Shown in pieces: positions 46,601-54,313 of a DNA stretch of 64,000 nt. The notes below the pieces were generated by a model, which worked only from the letters and a program-made list of their open reading frames with translations, was not told the origin of the DNA and searched no databases. Source of the stretch: Lunatimonas salinarum (GTDB lineage Bacteria; Bacteroidota; Bacteroidia; Cytophagales; Cyclobacteriaceae); NCBI RefSeq assembly GCF_017811155.1, contig NZ_JACVCV010000004.1, positions 119,943 to 183,942 of the forward strand, in the 5' to 3' direction. The position numbers and the translations under genes were made by a program. Numbering within the stretch: the stretch's first letter is position 1; the number at the start of each line of letters is the position of its first letter.

Positions 46601-46732
46601 TTGATCACCTTGACCAGGTACCAAGGATTTGACCCGGATGTGGGATCAGGTAATCCGCTTGGTTCTGGAGTAGATAATGGTATCTACCCACAGGCAAGGA
46701 CAATAATGGCAGGGTTTAACATTAAATTTTAA
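43652..46732 (+). CDS. SusC/RagA-family TonB-dependent outer membrane transporter
   Basis: 1,026 residues. Signal peptide ends VWAQG; a carboxypeptidase-D regulatory-like domain (VRGQVTDDTGFPLPGVSIL) is followed by the TonB box and plug (VVVIGYGTATKKELTGATSQ, then RGIGTFGDNDPLILVDG) and a 22-strand barrel ending in the aromatic TIMAGFNIKF. It imports oligosaccharides of the polymer attacked by GH16, powered by TonB. First gene of the run with SusD (4-base gap), the SusE-like repeat protein and GH16. Length and order are canonical. Confidence 0.96.
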   Translation: MKKLLLFCFALSLHAGVWAQGDVVRGQVTDDTGFPLPGVSILKLESVVGAVTDLDGNYTINASTGDRLQFSFIGYKQQVITVENAGEINVVLQEDLTNLNEVVVIGYGTATKKELTGATSQLKGEAIERMNMPRVDQALQGQLAGVNISTNSGAPGGTSNIRIRGIGTFGDNDPLILVDGVIYDAAGLNALNPNDIESVNVLKDGTAGIYGVRAANGVILIETKKGNLGTKPRLDFTGYYGVQETARKLDLLNAREFAILKNEAFAAGGQPMPFNNVALGEGTNWQDAVFQTAPIQEYNMTVTGGSEKTSYSIGGSYFSQQGIVGGPKANFERYNARINFTTELAPRVKLTNVLLYTREESKTLPQGGIGSVLYNTINAYPTEPIFVGNRYSYLENVNDIINPLAQMENAYNDAWVNKLVGKEEIEYKINDNFTWTGRAGYNYALVDSKVFNPLVWYGPGKFANSARNANLDPVLVDVGGSQIERGASVFESRSTFLDYNLETFLNFEKALTEDHRVKGMFGVSLVGNRSEGLNGTAFNIPNNDINFADISANQAPGGFLNNVGSFQSRQRLTSAFIRGEYDFQKRYLFSAILRRDGSSNFGPNNRIGYFPAVSGAWVISDESFFSSSIVDFMKLRTSFGVSGNDQIGLFRYRGLLNGSATYVFNDFIVNGAAIGNTSNPDLKWETTYQTNIGLDFSFFQNLDFTANYFIKNTKDLLFQPDVSALLGSYGPGGSPPVINAGDVMNRGIELELGYGTVRPQGVNFRFDYNVTFLKNEVTAVPEGFEFIPGAPFSVGGNVATRFQKGFPIGYFVGYETNGIFQSAEEVASNPVTQPGAMPGDLRFVDYNGDGAISFGDDTDRKMIGSPIPDVVMGFNFSVDFKGIDFGANVYAALGQEIIRNYERQQPWANQLSYNLGRWTGPGTSNDIPRLTTGATRNTVFSDFYVEDGSFARLRNVQMGYTLPTELSQKFGVQFFRFYVAANNLITLTRYQGFDPDVGSGNPLGSGVDNGIYPQARTIMAGFNIKF

Positions 46733-46736
46733 CATC

Positions 46737-48209
46737 ATGAGAGGTATATATAAGTGGTTATTGATTATCCCCATAGGGATAATATCAGCATGCGACAGCC
46801 TGCTGGATATAGATCCTGAATACACCCAGGATGCAGAAAATTTCTTCAATACAAGAGAAGACTTTGACCGGGCGATCATCGGCGTCTACGACATGCTACA
46901 GCCCGCCTATCTCAATATGTGGATAGGGGAAATCGCCTCCGACAACTCCATCGCCGGTGGAGAAAGCGTAAACGATACACAGGGGCTGCATGAGATTCAA
47001 AACATGACGCATGGCGGCGTAAACGAGGAGTTGCGTGCCGTGATGCGGGTAAATTACACCGGTATTGCGAGAGCAAACTACATCTTTGAGAATCAGGATA
47101 ATATCGAATTTGACGGCAAAGACCTCATCCTTGCAGAGGCGAGAATGATGCGGGCTTATTTCTATTTCAATTTGGTAAAGTACTTTGGAGATATGCCACT
47201 GATAGTGGACCGACGGATCTCAATAAACGAGATCTCCAATTCCTCCCGAACACCAAAAGCAGAAATCTATGCCCAGATCGAATCGGATCTCCGGTCAGCC
47301 CTCGAGGTGCTCCCCGCGACGGTCAGCGAAACGGGGCGTTTGACTTCCGGTGCTGCGGCAGCGCTCTTGGGGCAGGTGCTACTCTATCAAGGCAAATACA
47401 GTGAATCCGCCACGGTACTGGGCAATCTGATTGATAACAATGCGGCCGGATACGACCTATTTTCAGACTATAGCACGCTGTTTTTGGTGGCAAACCAAAA
47501 CGTATCTGAAGATGTGTTCACCATTCAGTTTTCCGGATTGCAGGGCGGTGACTACGGTTGCCTAATCTGCCTGAATGGCAACGCTGCCGTCGGATTCCAT
47601 GGCATCAGGCTGTATGAAGGGCCATTCTATGCAGACGGCAACAGCTATAACCTCCCCACGCAGGATCTTTACGACTCCTTTGAAGAAGGCGATATCCGAC
47701 GAGGGGCCACCATATTGGATATTGAAGCATTCATTGCCGCACAACCCAATGCAGATGAAATCACCTATGCGATCGGAGGCGGAGGACATACAGGCTACTA
47801 CAATAACAAATACATCAAGCGTGCAGACGAACGAGGCCTGCCGGATGATGACCTTACCAGCCCCCTTAACTACCGGGTAATCCGGTGGGCAGACGTACTG
47901 CTTATGGCAGCGGAAGCATTCCAGCGATCCGGTAACGATGAAAGGGCAAGAGTAGAGCTAAATAAAGTGAGGGCAAGGGTACAAATGCCTTCCATCAACG
48001 CTACAGGAGACGCACTGTATCAAGCCATACTACGGGAGCGGAGATTGGAGCTATCCGGCGAGGGTTACAGATTTTGGGATCTGGTACGAACGGGCCAAGC
48101 TGCTGAGCGAATCAGCGGGTTTGTGACCGGCAAGCACGAAGTATTCCCCATCCCACAGGTAGAAATAGACTTGGCCGGGGGCAATTGGAATCAGAATCCG
48201 GGTTATTAA
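46737..48209 (+). CDS. SusD/RagB-family surface glycan-binding lipoprotein
   Basis: 490 residues. Lipobox IISAC with Cys at residue 19, then DSLLDIDPEYTQDAENFF, the standard SusD opening. TPR-like helices (ARANYIFENQDNIEFDG, ARMMRAYFYFNLVKYFGDMP) and the C-terminal SusD helices with ERRLELSGEGYRFWDLVRTG and the closing HEVFPIPQVEIDLAGGNW are all present. SusD caps the SusC barrel and delivers the glycan to it. Follows susC by 4 bases and precedes the SusE-like gene by 12. Confidence 0.96.
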   Translation: MRGIYKWLLIIPIGIISACDSLLDIDPEYTQDAENFFNTREDFDRAIIGVYDMLQPAYLNMWIGEIASDNSIAGGESVNDTQGLHEIQNMTHGGVNEELRAVMRVNYTGIARANYIFENQDNIEFDGKDLILAEARMMRAYFYFNLVKYFGDMPLIVDRRISINEISNSSRTPKAEIYAQIESDLRSALEVLPATVSETGRLTSGAAAALLGQVLLYQGKYSESATVLGNLIDNNAAGYDLFSDYSTLFLVANQNVSEDVFTIQFSGLQGGDYGCLICLNGNAAVGFHGIRLYEGPFYADGNSYNLPTQDLYDSFEEGDIRRGATILDIEAFIAAQPNADEITYAIGGGGHTGYYNNKYIKRADERGLPDDDLTSPLNYRVIRWADVLLMAAEAFQRSGNDERARVELNKVRARVQMPSINATGDALYQAILRERRLELSGEGYRFWDLVRTGQAAERISGFVTGKHEVFPIPQVEIDLAGGNWNQNPGY

Positions 48210-48221
48210 ATTGATTGAACA

Positions 48222-50276
48222 ATGAAAAAGATCCTATCATATATTTGGCTCTTGTTGCCACTAGTGGCAGTATTGAGCTGCATAGAAGAGTACCGGCTAG
48301 AAGGTGCCGCGCCTACCGAAGCAGAGGCCAACTTTAGCTTTACGCCAACCGCTGAAAGCGACAACATCCTGCAATTTACCGCAGATGGGAATTTCTTTAT
48401 GATGAACTGGGACCTAGGTAACGGCCAAACGGGCGAAGGCAAAACCGTTACGGGAACCTTCCCCCTCGCTGGAACCTACACGGTCTCACTTACGGTCTTC
48501 AATGCAGGGGGAAGCGTGACCTTTTCCAGAGATATCGTTATTGAACAGACCGATCCGCTATTGCTGGACCGACCCATCTTTAATATGCTGACGGGAGGTG
48601 TAGAAGCCACCGAAGGAAAAACTTGGAAAATAGACGCGGGAAGACCCGGCCACTTCGGTGTAGGCCCCAATCCTTCATCCTCCGCGGGTGACTTCCCCGA
48701 ATGGTACCAAGCCGTGGCAAACGAAAAAGAAGGTTCCGGAATGTATACAGACCGATACACCTTTTTCTTGGATGGATTCGGCTTTAACATGGAAACCAAT
48801 GGATTTGTGTACCTGAACGCTGCACAAGGCAGTAACTTCCCCGGTTCATTTGATCCAGGTGTAGGCGACTTGTCTGCTCCGTATGAAGCGCCTGATGGGT
48901 TAAGGTGGTCTATCGTAGAACCTGAGGGAGGATACCCCGAACTGACTATTTCTCCCGGCGGCTTCTTGGGTTACTTTGCCGGCGGAAGAACTTACCAGAT
49001 CATTCGATTGGAAGAAAACGAAATGTTCCTCCGCTTTGTAGATCAAGCCAACACTGACCTAGCCTGGTATATTCGATTGATTCCTGAAGGATTTGAACCG
49101 GATCCGCTTCCCGAACCGGAACCAGAACCGGAACCGGAAAATCCAGATGTTAATTTCACCCTCAATGACTTGGTAGGAAATGGTAGAAGGGTATGGATGT
49201 TAAATCCTGCTGTCGGTGCATTCGGGGTAGGGCCCGGCCCGGGCAGCGATGCCTTCTTCCCCAATGGCGAGGATATCTCCGAAGACAGAGCCTGTTTGTT
49301 CAACGACCTATTCATTTTCAATTCCAACGGAAATTACGAATACAACGCTCAGGGAGATGTGTTTGGTGAGGGGTACTTGGGACTTGCGGATGGCTGTCAA
49401 CCTGAAAGCGATCTACTGGAAGCTTCCGGGTCAGCTTGGGCCTCTGGACTACACAGCTTTACATTCACTCCTGGAACAGCGACTGATCTTCCCAAGATAA
49501 CGGTAACAGGAACTGGTGCCTTCATTGCACTGCCCAAAGCCTTTAACGGAGGAGAATACGCTGAGGCACCACCTAGAGAAAATGAATCTGTTACCTATGA
49601 GGTGATTGGCTACGACGCATCTACGGGACAATTATCCCTTTCCATCGATATCAGCACCGATGGAAGTGTGTTCTGGAACTTCGTGTTGATTCCCGCACCG
49701 GATCAATCGCTAGGCTTATCGGAGTTTACACGTAATAACTTGGTAGGAGCCGGTGAAAAGGCTTGGAAACTAAAACCGGGAGCGGGAGCCTTCGGAGTGG
49801 GGCCAAGTCCAGGTAGTGACGAGTGGTTCCCGAATGGAAATGATATCAGTGAAGACCGACCTTGCTTATTTAATGACCGGTTCATTTTCAATGACAACGG
49901 CACCTATACTTACGACCCGCAGGGAGACGTTTTCGGAGAGGCGTATATGGGGATAGAGGATGGATGCCAATCGGTAGATGCCCTTAGCGGGACAGCTGGA
50001 GAAGCCTGGGGAGCTGGAAACCATCAGTTTGCCTTCATTCCTCCATCCGGTGATGCCCCGGCAAAACTGTCTGTAACCGGCACTGGTGCCTTCATTGCAT
50101 TGCCTAAAGCCTATAATGGAGGAGAGTACACTTCTGGCCCCCCAAGGGCCGACGAAACGGTTACCTATGACATACTGGGGTACGACGCCAATTCCGAAGA
50201 GCTCACGATAACAATAGATATCTCCGGTGAAGGCGGCACATTCTGGACCTTTGTGCTTGTCCCCGCTAACGACTAA
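48222..50276 (+). CDS. SusE/F-position surface lipoprotein with PKD domain and three glycan-binding-type repeats
   Basis: 684 residues. Lipobox AVLSC gives lipidated Cys21. Residues about 35-110 are a PKD/Ig-like domain (NWDLGNGQTGEGKTVTGT). Three repeats of about 180 residues follow (about 120-290, 310-490, 500-684), opening WKIDAGRPGHFGVGP, VWMLNPAVGAFGVGP and AWKLKPGAGAFGVGP. Repeats 2 and 3 are close copies with the motif EDR-CLFND and a shared tail FIALPK-NGGEY. A Pro-Glu linker (PEPEPEPEPE) separates repeats 1 and 2. Its place after SusD, before a GH16, fits a surface glycan-binding protein of the beta-glucan system; binding is not shown. Repeats look related to laminarin-PUL SGBPs. Confidence 0.85.
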   Translation: MKKILSYIWLLLPLVAVLSCIEEYRLEGAAPTEAEANFSFTPTAESDNILQFTADGNFFMMNWDLGNGQTGEGKTVTGTFPLAGTYTVSLTVFNAGGSVTFSRDIVIEQTDPLLLDRPIFNMLTGGVEATEGKTWKIDAGRPGHFGVGPNPSSSAGDFPEWYQAVANEKEGSGMYTDRYTFFLDGFGFNMETNGFVYLNAAQGSNFPGSFDPGVGDLSAPYEAPDGLRWSIVEPEGGYPELTISPGGFLGYFAGGRTYQIIRLEENEMFLRFVDQANTDLAWYIRLIPEGFEPDPLPEPEPEPEPENPDVNFTLNDLVGNGRRVWMLNPAVGAFGVGPGPGSDAFFPNGEDISEDRACLFNDLFIFNSNGNYEYNAQGDVFGEGYLGLADGCQPESDLLEASGSAWASGLHSFTFTPGTATDLPKITVTGTGAFIALPKAFNGGEYAEAPPRENESVTYEVIGYDASTGQLSLSIDISTDGSVFWNFVLIPAPDQSLGLSEFTRNNLVGAGEKAWKLKPGAGAFGVGPSPGSDEWFPNGNDISEDRPCLFNDRFIFNDNGTYTYDPQGDVFGEAYMGIEDGCQSVDALSGTAGEAWGAGNHQFAFIPPSGDAPAKLSVTGTGAFIALPKAYNGGEYTSGPPRADETVTYDILGYDANSEELTITIDISGEGGTFWTFVLVPAND
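49152..50270 (+). repeat. Tandem duplicated glycan-binding-type modules in the SusE-like gene
   Basis: Two near-identical modules (about 49152-49690 and 49713-50270) inside the SusE-like gene. They share GAFGVG, FPNG-DISEDR, QGDVFGE and FIALPKA-NGGEY in the same order and spacing; a more diverged third copy precedes them. This is in-gene tandem duplication, adding binding sites. Confidence 0.8.
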
Positions 50277-50279
50277 ACG

Positions 50280-51410
50280 ATGATCATCATGGCAAAGACA
50301 CTGCACGCACTACTCCTATTTCTCCTACTGACGGCAACCAATGCCTGCAACTCGGACAATGTGGAAGAGCAGGTATTGCTTCCCACCAACCTGGATGTGA
50401 CAGTGGAAATATTGGAAAACGGTATCGTACAGGTACAGTTTTCGGCAGAAAGAGCCAACTTCTTTCGAATTGGCTTTGGAATCGGAAACCAAGAACCTGA
50501 GTTGGCTACAGGGAGTACGGCCACGCACAGATACACCGCTCCTGGCGAATATACGGTGACCGTACAGGCACACAGCACCGAAGCTGACTTTATCAAGCGA
50601 GAAGAAACGGTCATCATCACCGAGCAACTTCTAGGGATTGGGCTGCCAACTACGGGTTTCGAATCTCCGATGAGCTATGACGGGTACGCCTTGGTCTGGA
50701 ACGATGAATTTGAGTCGAGTACCCTTTCTTCGGACTGGGTATTCGAACTAGGCGATGGCTGTCCTAACTTGTGCGGATGGGGAAATAACGAACTGCAATT
50801 TTACCGCAGGGAAAACACCGAGTTAAAAGATGGCTACTTGGTCATTACCGCCAAACGTGAAAACATCGGCGGGAAGAACTTCACCTCTTCCCGACTCAAG
50901 ACACAGGCAAACAAGAGTTTCCAATTTGGCCGTATGGATATCCGTGCAGCGATGCCAAAAGGACAGGGAATCTGGCCAGCCATCTGGATGCTGGGAGAAA
51001 GCATCACAGAAGTAAGCTGGCCAGCCTGCGGAGAGATCGATATCATGGAAATGGTCGGAGGAAATGCATCCGGTAGGGACGACACCGTGCACGGTACGGT
51101 ACACTGGGACAACAACGGTTCCTACTCCTATCGGGGCGGCAAAAAAACCCTGCCCGATGGTGCCAAGCTGGCGGATAATTTCCACGTATACAGCGTCATC
51201 TGGGATGAATCCAAAATTACTTGGCTCCTGGACGATGAAGTGTACCACGAGCAAGATATCAGCCCGGACTCAATGGATGAGTTTAGAGCTCCCTTTTTCT
51301 TTATCCTGAACGTGGCTGTCGGAGGAAACTGGCCCGGCAATCCGGACAGCAGCACCATCTTTCCTCAGCAAATGGCTGTGGACTACGTGAGGGTGTTTCA
51401 AAAAGAATAG
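50280..51410 (+). CDS. GH16 endo-beta-1,3-glucanase (laminarinase-like) lipoprotein
   Basis: 376 residues from ATG 50280; an ATG at 50289 (MAKTLHALL) fits equally. Signal ends with lipobox TNAC. A PKD-like domain (about 35-115) precedes the GH16 jelly roll. The catalytic motif is GEIDIMEM: nucleophile E252, D254 and acid/base E257 (numbered from 50280). The sequence GQGIWPAIWMLGESITEVSW and later FFFILNVAVGGNWPG match laminarinase-type GH16. It cuts beta-1,3-(1,3/1,4)-glucans at the cell surface, supplying SusC/D/E. Last gene of the locus, 3 bases after the SusE-like gene. Confidence 0.93.
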   Translation: MIIMAKTLHALLLFLLLTATNACNSDNVEEQVLLPTNLDVTVEILENGIVQVQFSAERANFFRIGFGIGNQEPELATGSTATHRYTAPGEYTVTVQAHSTEADFIKREETVIITEQLLGIGLPTTGFESPMSYDGYALVWNDEFESSTLSSDWVFELGDGCPNLCGWGNNELQFYRRENTELKDGYLVITAKRENIGGKNFTSSRLKTQANKSFQFGRMDIRAAMPKGQGIWPAIWMLGESITEVSWPACGEIDIMEMVGGNASGRDDTVHGTVHWDNNGSYSYRGGKKTLPDGAKLADNFHVYSVIWDESKITWLLDDEVYHEQDISPDSMDEFRAPFFFILNVAVGGNWPGNPDSSTIFPQQMAVDYVRVFQKE

Positions 51411-51454
51411 CCGTAGAGATCATTCGTCCATAGGCTAATAAACCTTGGTTAGAA

Positions 51455-52522
51455 CTAAAAAAGAAGAGGCTGTCCGCAATGGGCAGCCTTTTTCTTTAAA
51501 ACCAATTTCCCGGCAGACCCTAAAAGGTATACGCCCCACTTTTTCATGGGAATCAGGGACTGCTCGCCTGGATATTGGGATGGGTGTCCGGAAAAAGTAG
51601 CCGCCGATTTCAAGTCCTCTACCCACTCCAGTAACCGCTCGTTTATTTTTTCCTGCTCCAGCCCCAACTTAGGTGGATACAAGCAAAGGAAAAATTGGGA
51701 AATCGCATGCTCTTCCTCCAACTTGCCAATGTCCTTCGTTGCCAATCCTCCGGAAAGCAGCGAAGCGATCAAATCGAGCATCATGGCCAATCCGGCTCCT
51801 TTCCACATACCCATGGGCATGGCCAATCCGCTACCTAGTATCTCTTCGGGACTTTGGGTTGTTTTTCCCTCCGAAGTAAAACCTGCCGCAAAGGGCATCT
51901 GCTTGCCTTCCCGCAGGTAAGTCTGCATTTTTCCATAGGCAAACTGAGTCATCGCCATGTCCAATACAAGGGGTTCTGGCTCGCGGGGAATCGCGATTAC
52001 CAACGGGTTATTTCCCAGCCTGGCCTCCTTTGCACCCCAAGCAGGCATATTGGGCAATGTATTGGTAAAACAAACGGCCACGCAGCCCGCTCTGCCGGCC
52101 TGCCACCCAAAATTGCCTCCACGCTTCCAGTGGTTGGTTCGCCTGAGCGCTACCGCGCCCATCCCCTGTTCCTTTGCCAAGGCTATGGCCCTGTCCATTG
52201 CAAATCGGGCGTTTAAGGGTCCCGCACCGAGATTGCCGTTCCACCGCTCAAAAATGGGTAAGGCAAAATCCAAGCTTGGTTCCGCCCGTGGGTCGACTAT
52301 GCCCGCCTCCACCAGGCGCACGAACTCCGGAAACCGGTTCAGTCCGTGGGATGCTACCCCATCCAAGCTGGCATCGGCAAACAAACCCGCACAAACTGCC
52401 GCCTTTTCGGAGTCGAACCCCCTACTACTCAAAACGGCTTCCAACACGCCCCGTAACGTAGCATACTCAATTCGGATCGTATTATTTTGCATCATTGACA
52501 GATCTGACAGTTTCATGGGCAT
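51455..52522 (-). CDS. Malate/L-lactate dehydrogenase-like (Ldh2) NAD(P)-dependent oxidoreductase
   Basis: 355 residues, slightly longer than the usual ~335. The Ldh2/YiaK family is shown by HGLNRFPEFVRLVEAG, the catalytic-loop block RRTNHWKRGGNFGWQAGRAG and MDLIASLLSGGLATKD. Members reduce 2-oxo acids (malate, ureidoglycolate, 2,3-diketo-L-gulonate); YiaK-like sugar-acid reductases are the closest in motif. The start is one of several Met codons (MPMKLSDLSMM); 52522 is taken. The last 12 or so residues run through the terminator hairpin, and the segment after YPGEQSLIP matches family tails only loosely, so a small 3' frameshift is possible. Stands alone, convergent to the glucan operon. Confidence 0.8.
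   Translation of the reverse strand: MPMKLSDLSMMQNNTIRIEYATLRGVLEAVLSSRGFDSEKAAVCAGLFADASLDGVASHGLNRFPEFVRLVEAGIVDPRAEPSLDFALPIFERWNGNLGAGPLNARFAMDRAIALAKEQGMGAVALRRTNHWKRGGNFGWQAGRAGCVAVCFTNTLPNMPAWGAKEARLGNNPLVIAIPREPEPLVLDMAMTQFAYGKMQTYLREGKQMPFAAGFTSEGKTTQSPEEILGSGLAMPMGMWKGAGLAMMLDLIASLLSGGLATKDIGKLEEEHAISQFFLCLYPPKLGLEQEKINERLLEWVEDLKSAATFSGHPSQYPGEQSLIPMKKWGVYLLGSAGKLVLKKKAAHCGQPLLF
51463..51497. terminator. Bidirectional rho-independent terminator
   Basis: AGGCTGTCC (51467-51475), 5-base loop GCAAT, GGGCAGCCT (51481-51489), with an A-rich left flank and TTTTTC right flank. It terminates the GH16 operon on the plus strand and, being flanked by A and T runs, also the convergent dehydrogenase gene, whose last codons it overlaps. 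Confidence 0.75.
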
Positions 52523-52644
52523 GATACTAAAAAATGGAGAAAAAAACTAACCCATTCGATGTACACTGGACCTATTGCTTATGCTCCATCTTTTGAATAC
52601 ATTGTGGAAAGAACAAGCCGGTCTAACATTACTTTAACATTCCC

Positions 52645-53568
52645 ATGAACACCATGAAAGCCGTGATATGTACCCGCTATGGCGGACCTGAGGTATTGCA
52701 ATTGGCAGATGTACCCAAACCCCATGCAAAAAAAGACGAAATCCTCGTCAGGATCAGGGCAACTGCGGTCAACTCCGGCGACGTGCGGGTACGGGGGCTG
52801 CAGGTAGAGGGGGTTATGAAAGTCATTATGCGGCTGGTCTTGGGCGTCAGAAAGCCCCGAAAACCCATCTTGGGAACCGTTTTCTCGGGTATAGTGGAAA
52901 GTGTTGGAGAGGACGTGTCGAACTTTAAACCCGGTGATGAGGTATTCGGCATGACGGGATTTCAGTTCGGAACCTATGCAGCGTATATTGCGGTTAAAGC
53001 GAAAGGCAACGTACTCCCAAAACCCCATAATGCCTCCTTTGAAGAGGCGGCGGCACTTCCCTTTGGTGGGCAAACAGCCATCTATTTTCTCGAAAAAGCC
53101 AAGTTAACGGCAAAAGTCCACCCCGAGGTATTGATATATGGGGCAACCGGATCCGTGGGAACAGCTGCTGTACAACTCGCCAAGTACTTTGGGGCCAAGG
53201 TAACCGCTGTGTGCAGTTCCGGTGGTTCGGATTTAGCTTCCCGATTGGGTGCTGACCACATATTCACGTATGATACGCAGGAATTTACCCAATTACCCCA
53301 GCGATTTGACCTGTTTTTCGATGCCGTGGGAAAAACCAAGAAACGTTCGGTTGAGCATCTTTTGAAACCCAAAGGCCTTTACCTGTCTGTGGCGGGCCTG
53401 GACTACGCCTCCGAAAACATCGCGCAATTGGAACTGCTAAAAGAGCTTTTTGAGCACCACGGATACGACGCCGCCATTGACCGAATCTATCCGATCGCAG
53501 ACGTTGTGGCAGCCCATAAATTCGTCGATTTGGGTCATAAGAAAGGGAATGTTATCTTACAGATATAG
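52645..53568 (+). CDS. Quinone oxidoreductase-like MDR-family NAD(P)-dependent alcohol dehydrogenase
   Basis: 307 residues from ATG 52645 (ATG 52654, MKAVICTRYGGPEVL, also fits). Medium-chain reductase fold: catalytic-domain start YGGPEVLQLADVPKPHA and KPGDEVFGMTGFQFGTYAA, then the nucleotide-binding Rossmann motif YGATGSVGTAAVQLAKYFG, as in zeta-crystallin/QOR. No zinc ligands are seen, so it belongs to the zinc-free QOR branch that reduces quinones or alpha,beta-unsaturated carbonyls. Single gene, no supporting context. Confidence 0.85.
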   Translation: MNTMKAVICTRYGGPEVLQLADVPKPHAKKDEILVRIRATAVNSGDVRVRGLQVEGVMKVIMRLVLGVRKPRKPILGTVFSGIVESVGEDVSNFKPGDEVFGMTGFQFGTYAAYIAVKAKGNVLPKPHNASFEEAAALPFGGQTAIYFLEKAKLTAKVHPEVLIYGATGSVGTAAVQLAKYFGAKVTAVCSSGGSDLASRLGADHIFTYDTQEFTQLPQRFDLFFDAVGKTKKRSVEHLLKPKGLYLSVAGLDYASENIAQLELLKELFEHHGYDAAIDRIYPIADVVAAHKFVDLGHKKGNVILQI

Positions 53569-53789
53569 TCCTATTGGGATCCTAGACTCCAAAAACAAGG
53601 CTAAGCACCCTGATATTCCTTTAAGATAGTCCCGGCAGCTTGTTTAATTAGAAAGCCCAACTGATTACTGCTAGATAAAAGCTGAAAATTTGTTAATTTC
53701 GCTACCTTTAATGCCTACTCATTAACATAAAAACGGCCCTAGGCCAAAAAAAATATCCCTATCTTTAAACTTCACCTAATCCGCACACC

Positions 53790-54218
53790 ATGAACAGACT
53801 CTGCTGCGTTTTTCTTCTCATCGCTATACTGGGAATTTCAGTAAAGGCAACCGCTCAAGTTGTAGACCAAGAACCCCACCGGGTCGTTTACCAGGTAACC
53901 AAAGGGGAAACCGTCGATCAAGAACAAGTCATTGGACAACTCAATAATATCCTGCGGGCACTGCCAAACGCACAAATTGAGGTGGTATGTCATGGTATGT
54001 CATTGCCACTCGTATTACGGGAAAAAAGCCAGGTGACCGATGGAATTACGGATTTGCTATCCAGGGGAGTGGCTTTTGTAGCTTGTGAAAACACCATGCG
54101 TAGGGCCAAAGCCACCAAGGAGGACCTTATCTCCGGTGTAACCACAGTGCCATCCGGCTTGGCGGAAATCATCCTTCGGCAGGAACAGGGCTGGGCCTAC
54201 ATCAAAGCCGGAAATTAG
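53790..54218 (+). CDS. Secreted DsrE-family protein
   Basis: 142 residues. Sec signal (MNRLCCVFLLIAILGISVKATAQ), then a DsrE-like domain with HRVVYQVTKGETVDQEQVIG, the strand AQIEVVCHGMSLPLVLREKS and FVACENTMRRAKATKEDL. DsrE-type proteins relay sulfur or cysteine persulfide groups; C97 in VACENT is in the position of the active cysteine. The periplasmic version seen in Bacteroidota is little studied. It is convergent to a porin/TsdA-like operon, so a shared sulfur role is possible (inference). Ends in a hairpin that overlaps the stop. Confidence 0.78.
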   Translation: MNRLCCVFLLIAILGISVKATAQVVDQEPHRVVYQVTKGETVDQEQVIGQLNNILRALPNAQIEVVCHGMSLPLVLREKSQVTDGITDLLSRGVAFVACENTMRRAKATKEDLISGVTTVPSGLAEIILRQEQGWAYIKAGN

Positions 54219-54237
54219 GCTCTAAGCGATTTCCGGC
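54207..54237 (+). terminator. Hairpin across the DsrE-like stop codon
   Basis: GCCGGAAAT (54207-54215) and its complement ATTTCCGGC (54229-54237), 9-bp stem, 13-base loop, stop codon TAG (54216-54218) inside. No T run follows, so this is a candidate rather than a clear terminator; it may instead stabilise the mRNA. Confidence 0.4.
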
Positions 54238-54313
54238 ATTATTCAGGCCGGTCTGAAAGACTAATTTTTATCCACCATAAATTACCGCTGAGGACTCTCG
54301 GTTGGTTGAAGAA

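Noticed and set aside
51455..51626. Possible frameshift near the end of the dehydrogenase gene (alternative frame GRIPFRVCREIGFKEKG)
   Set aside because: Both frames continue through the terminator and the family tail varies; not enough to call a frameshift without an alignment.
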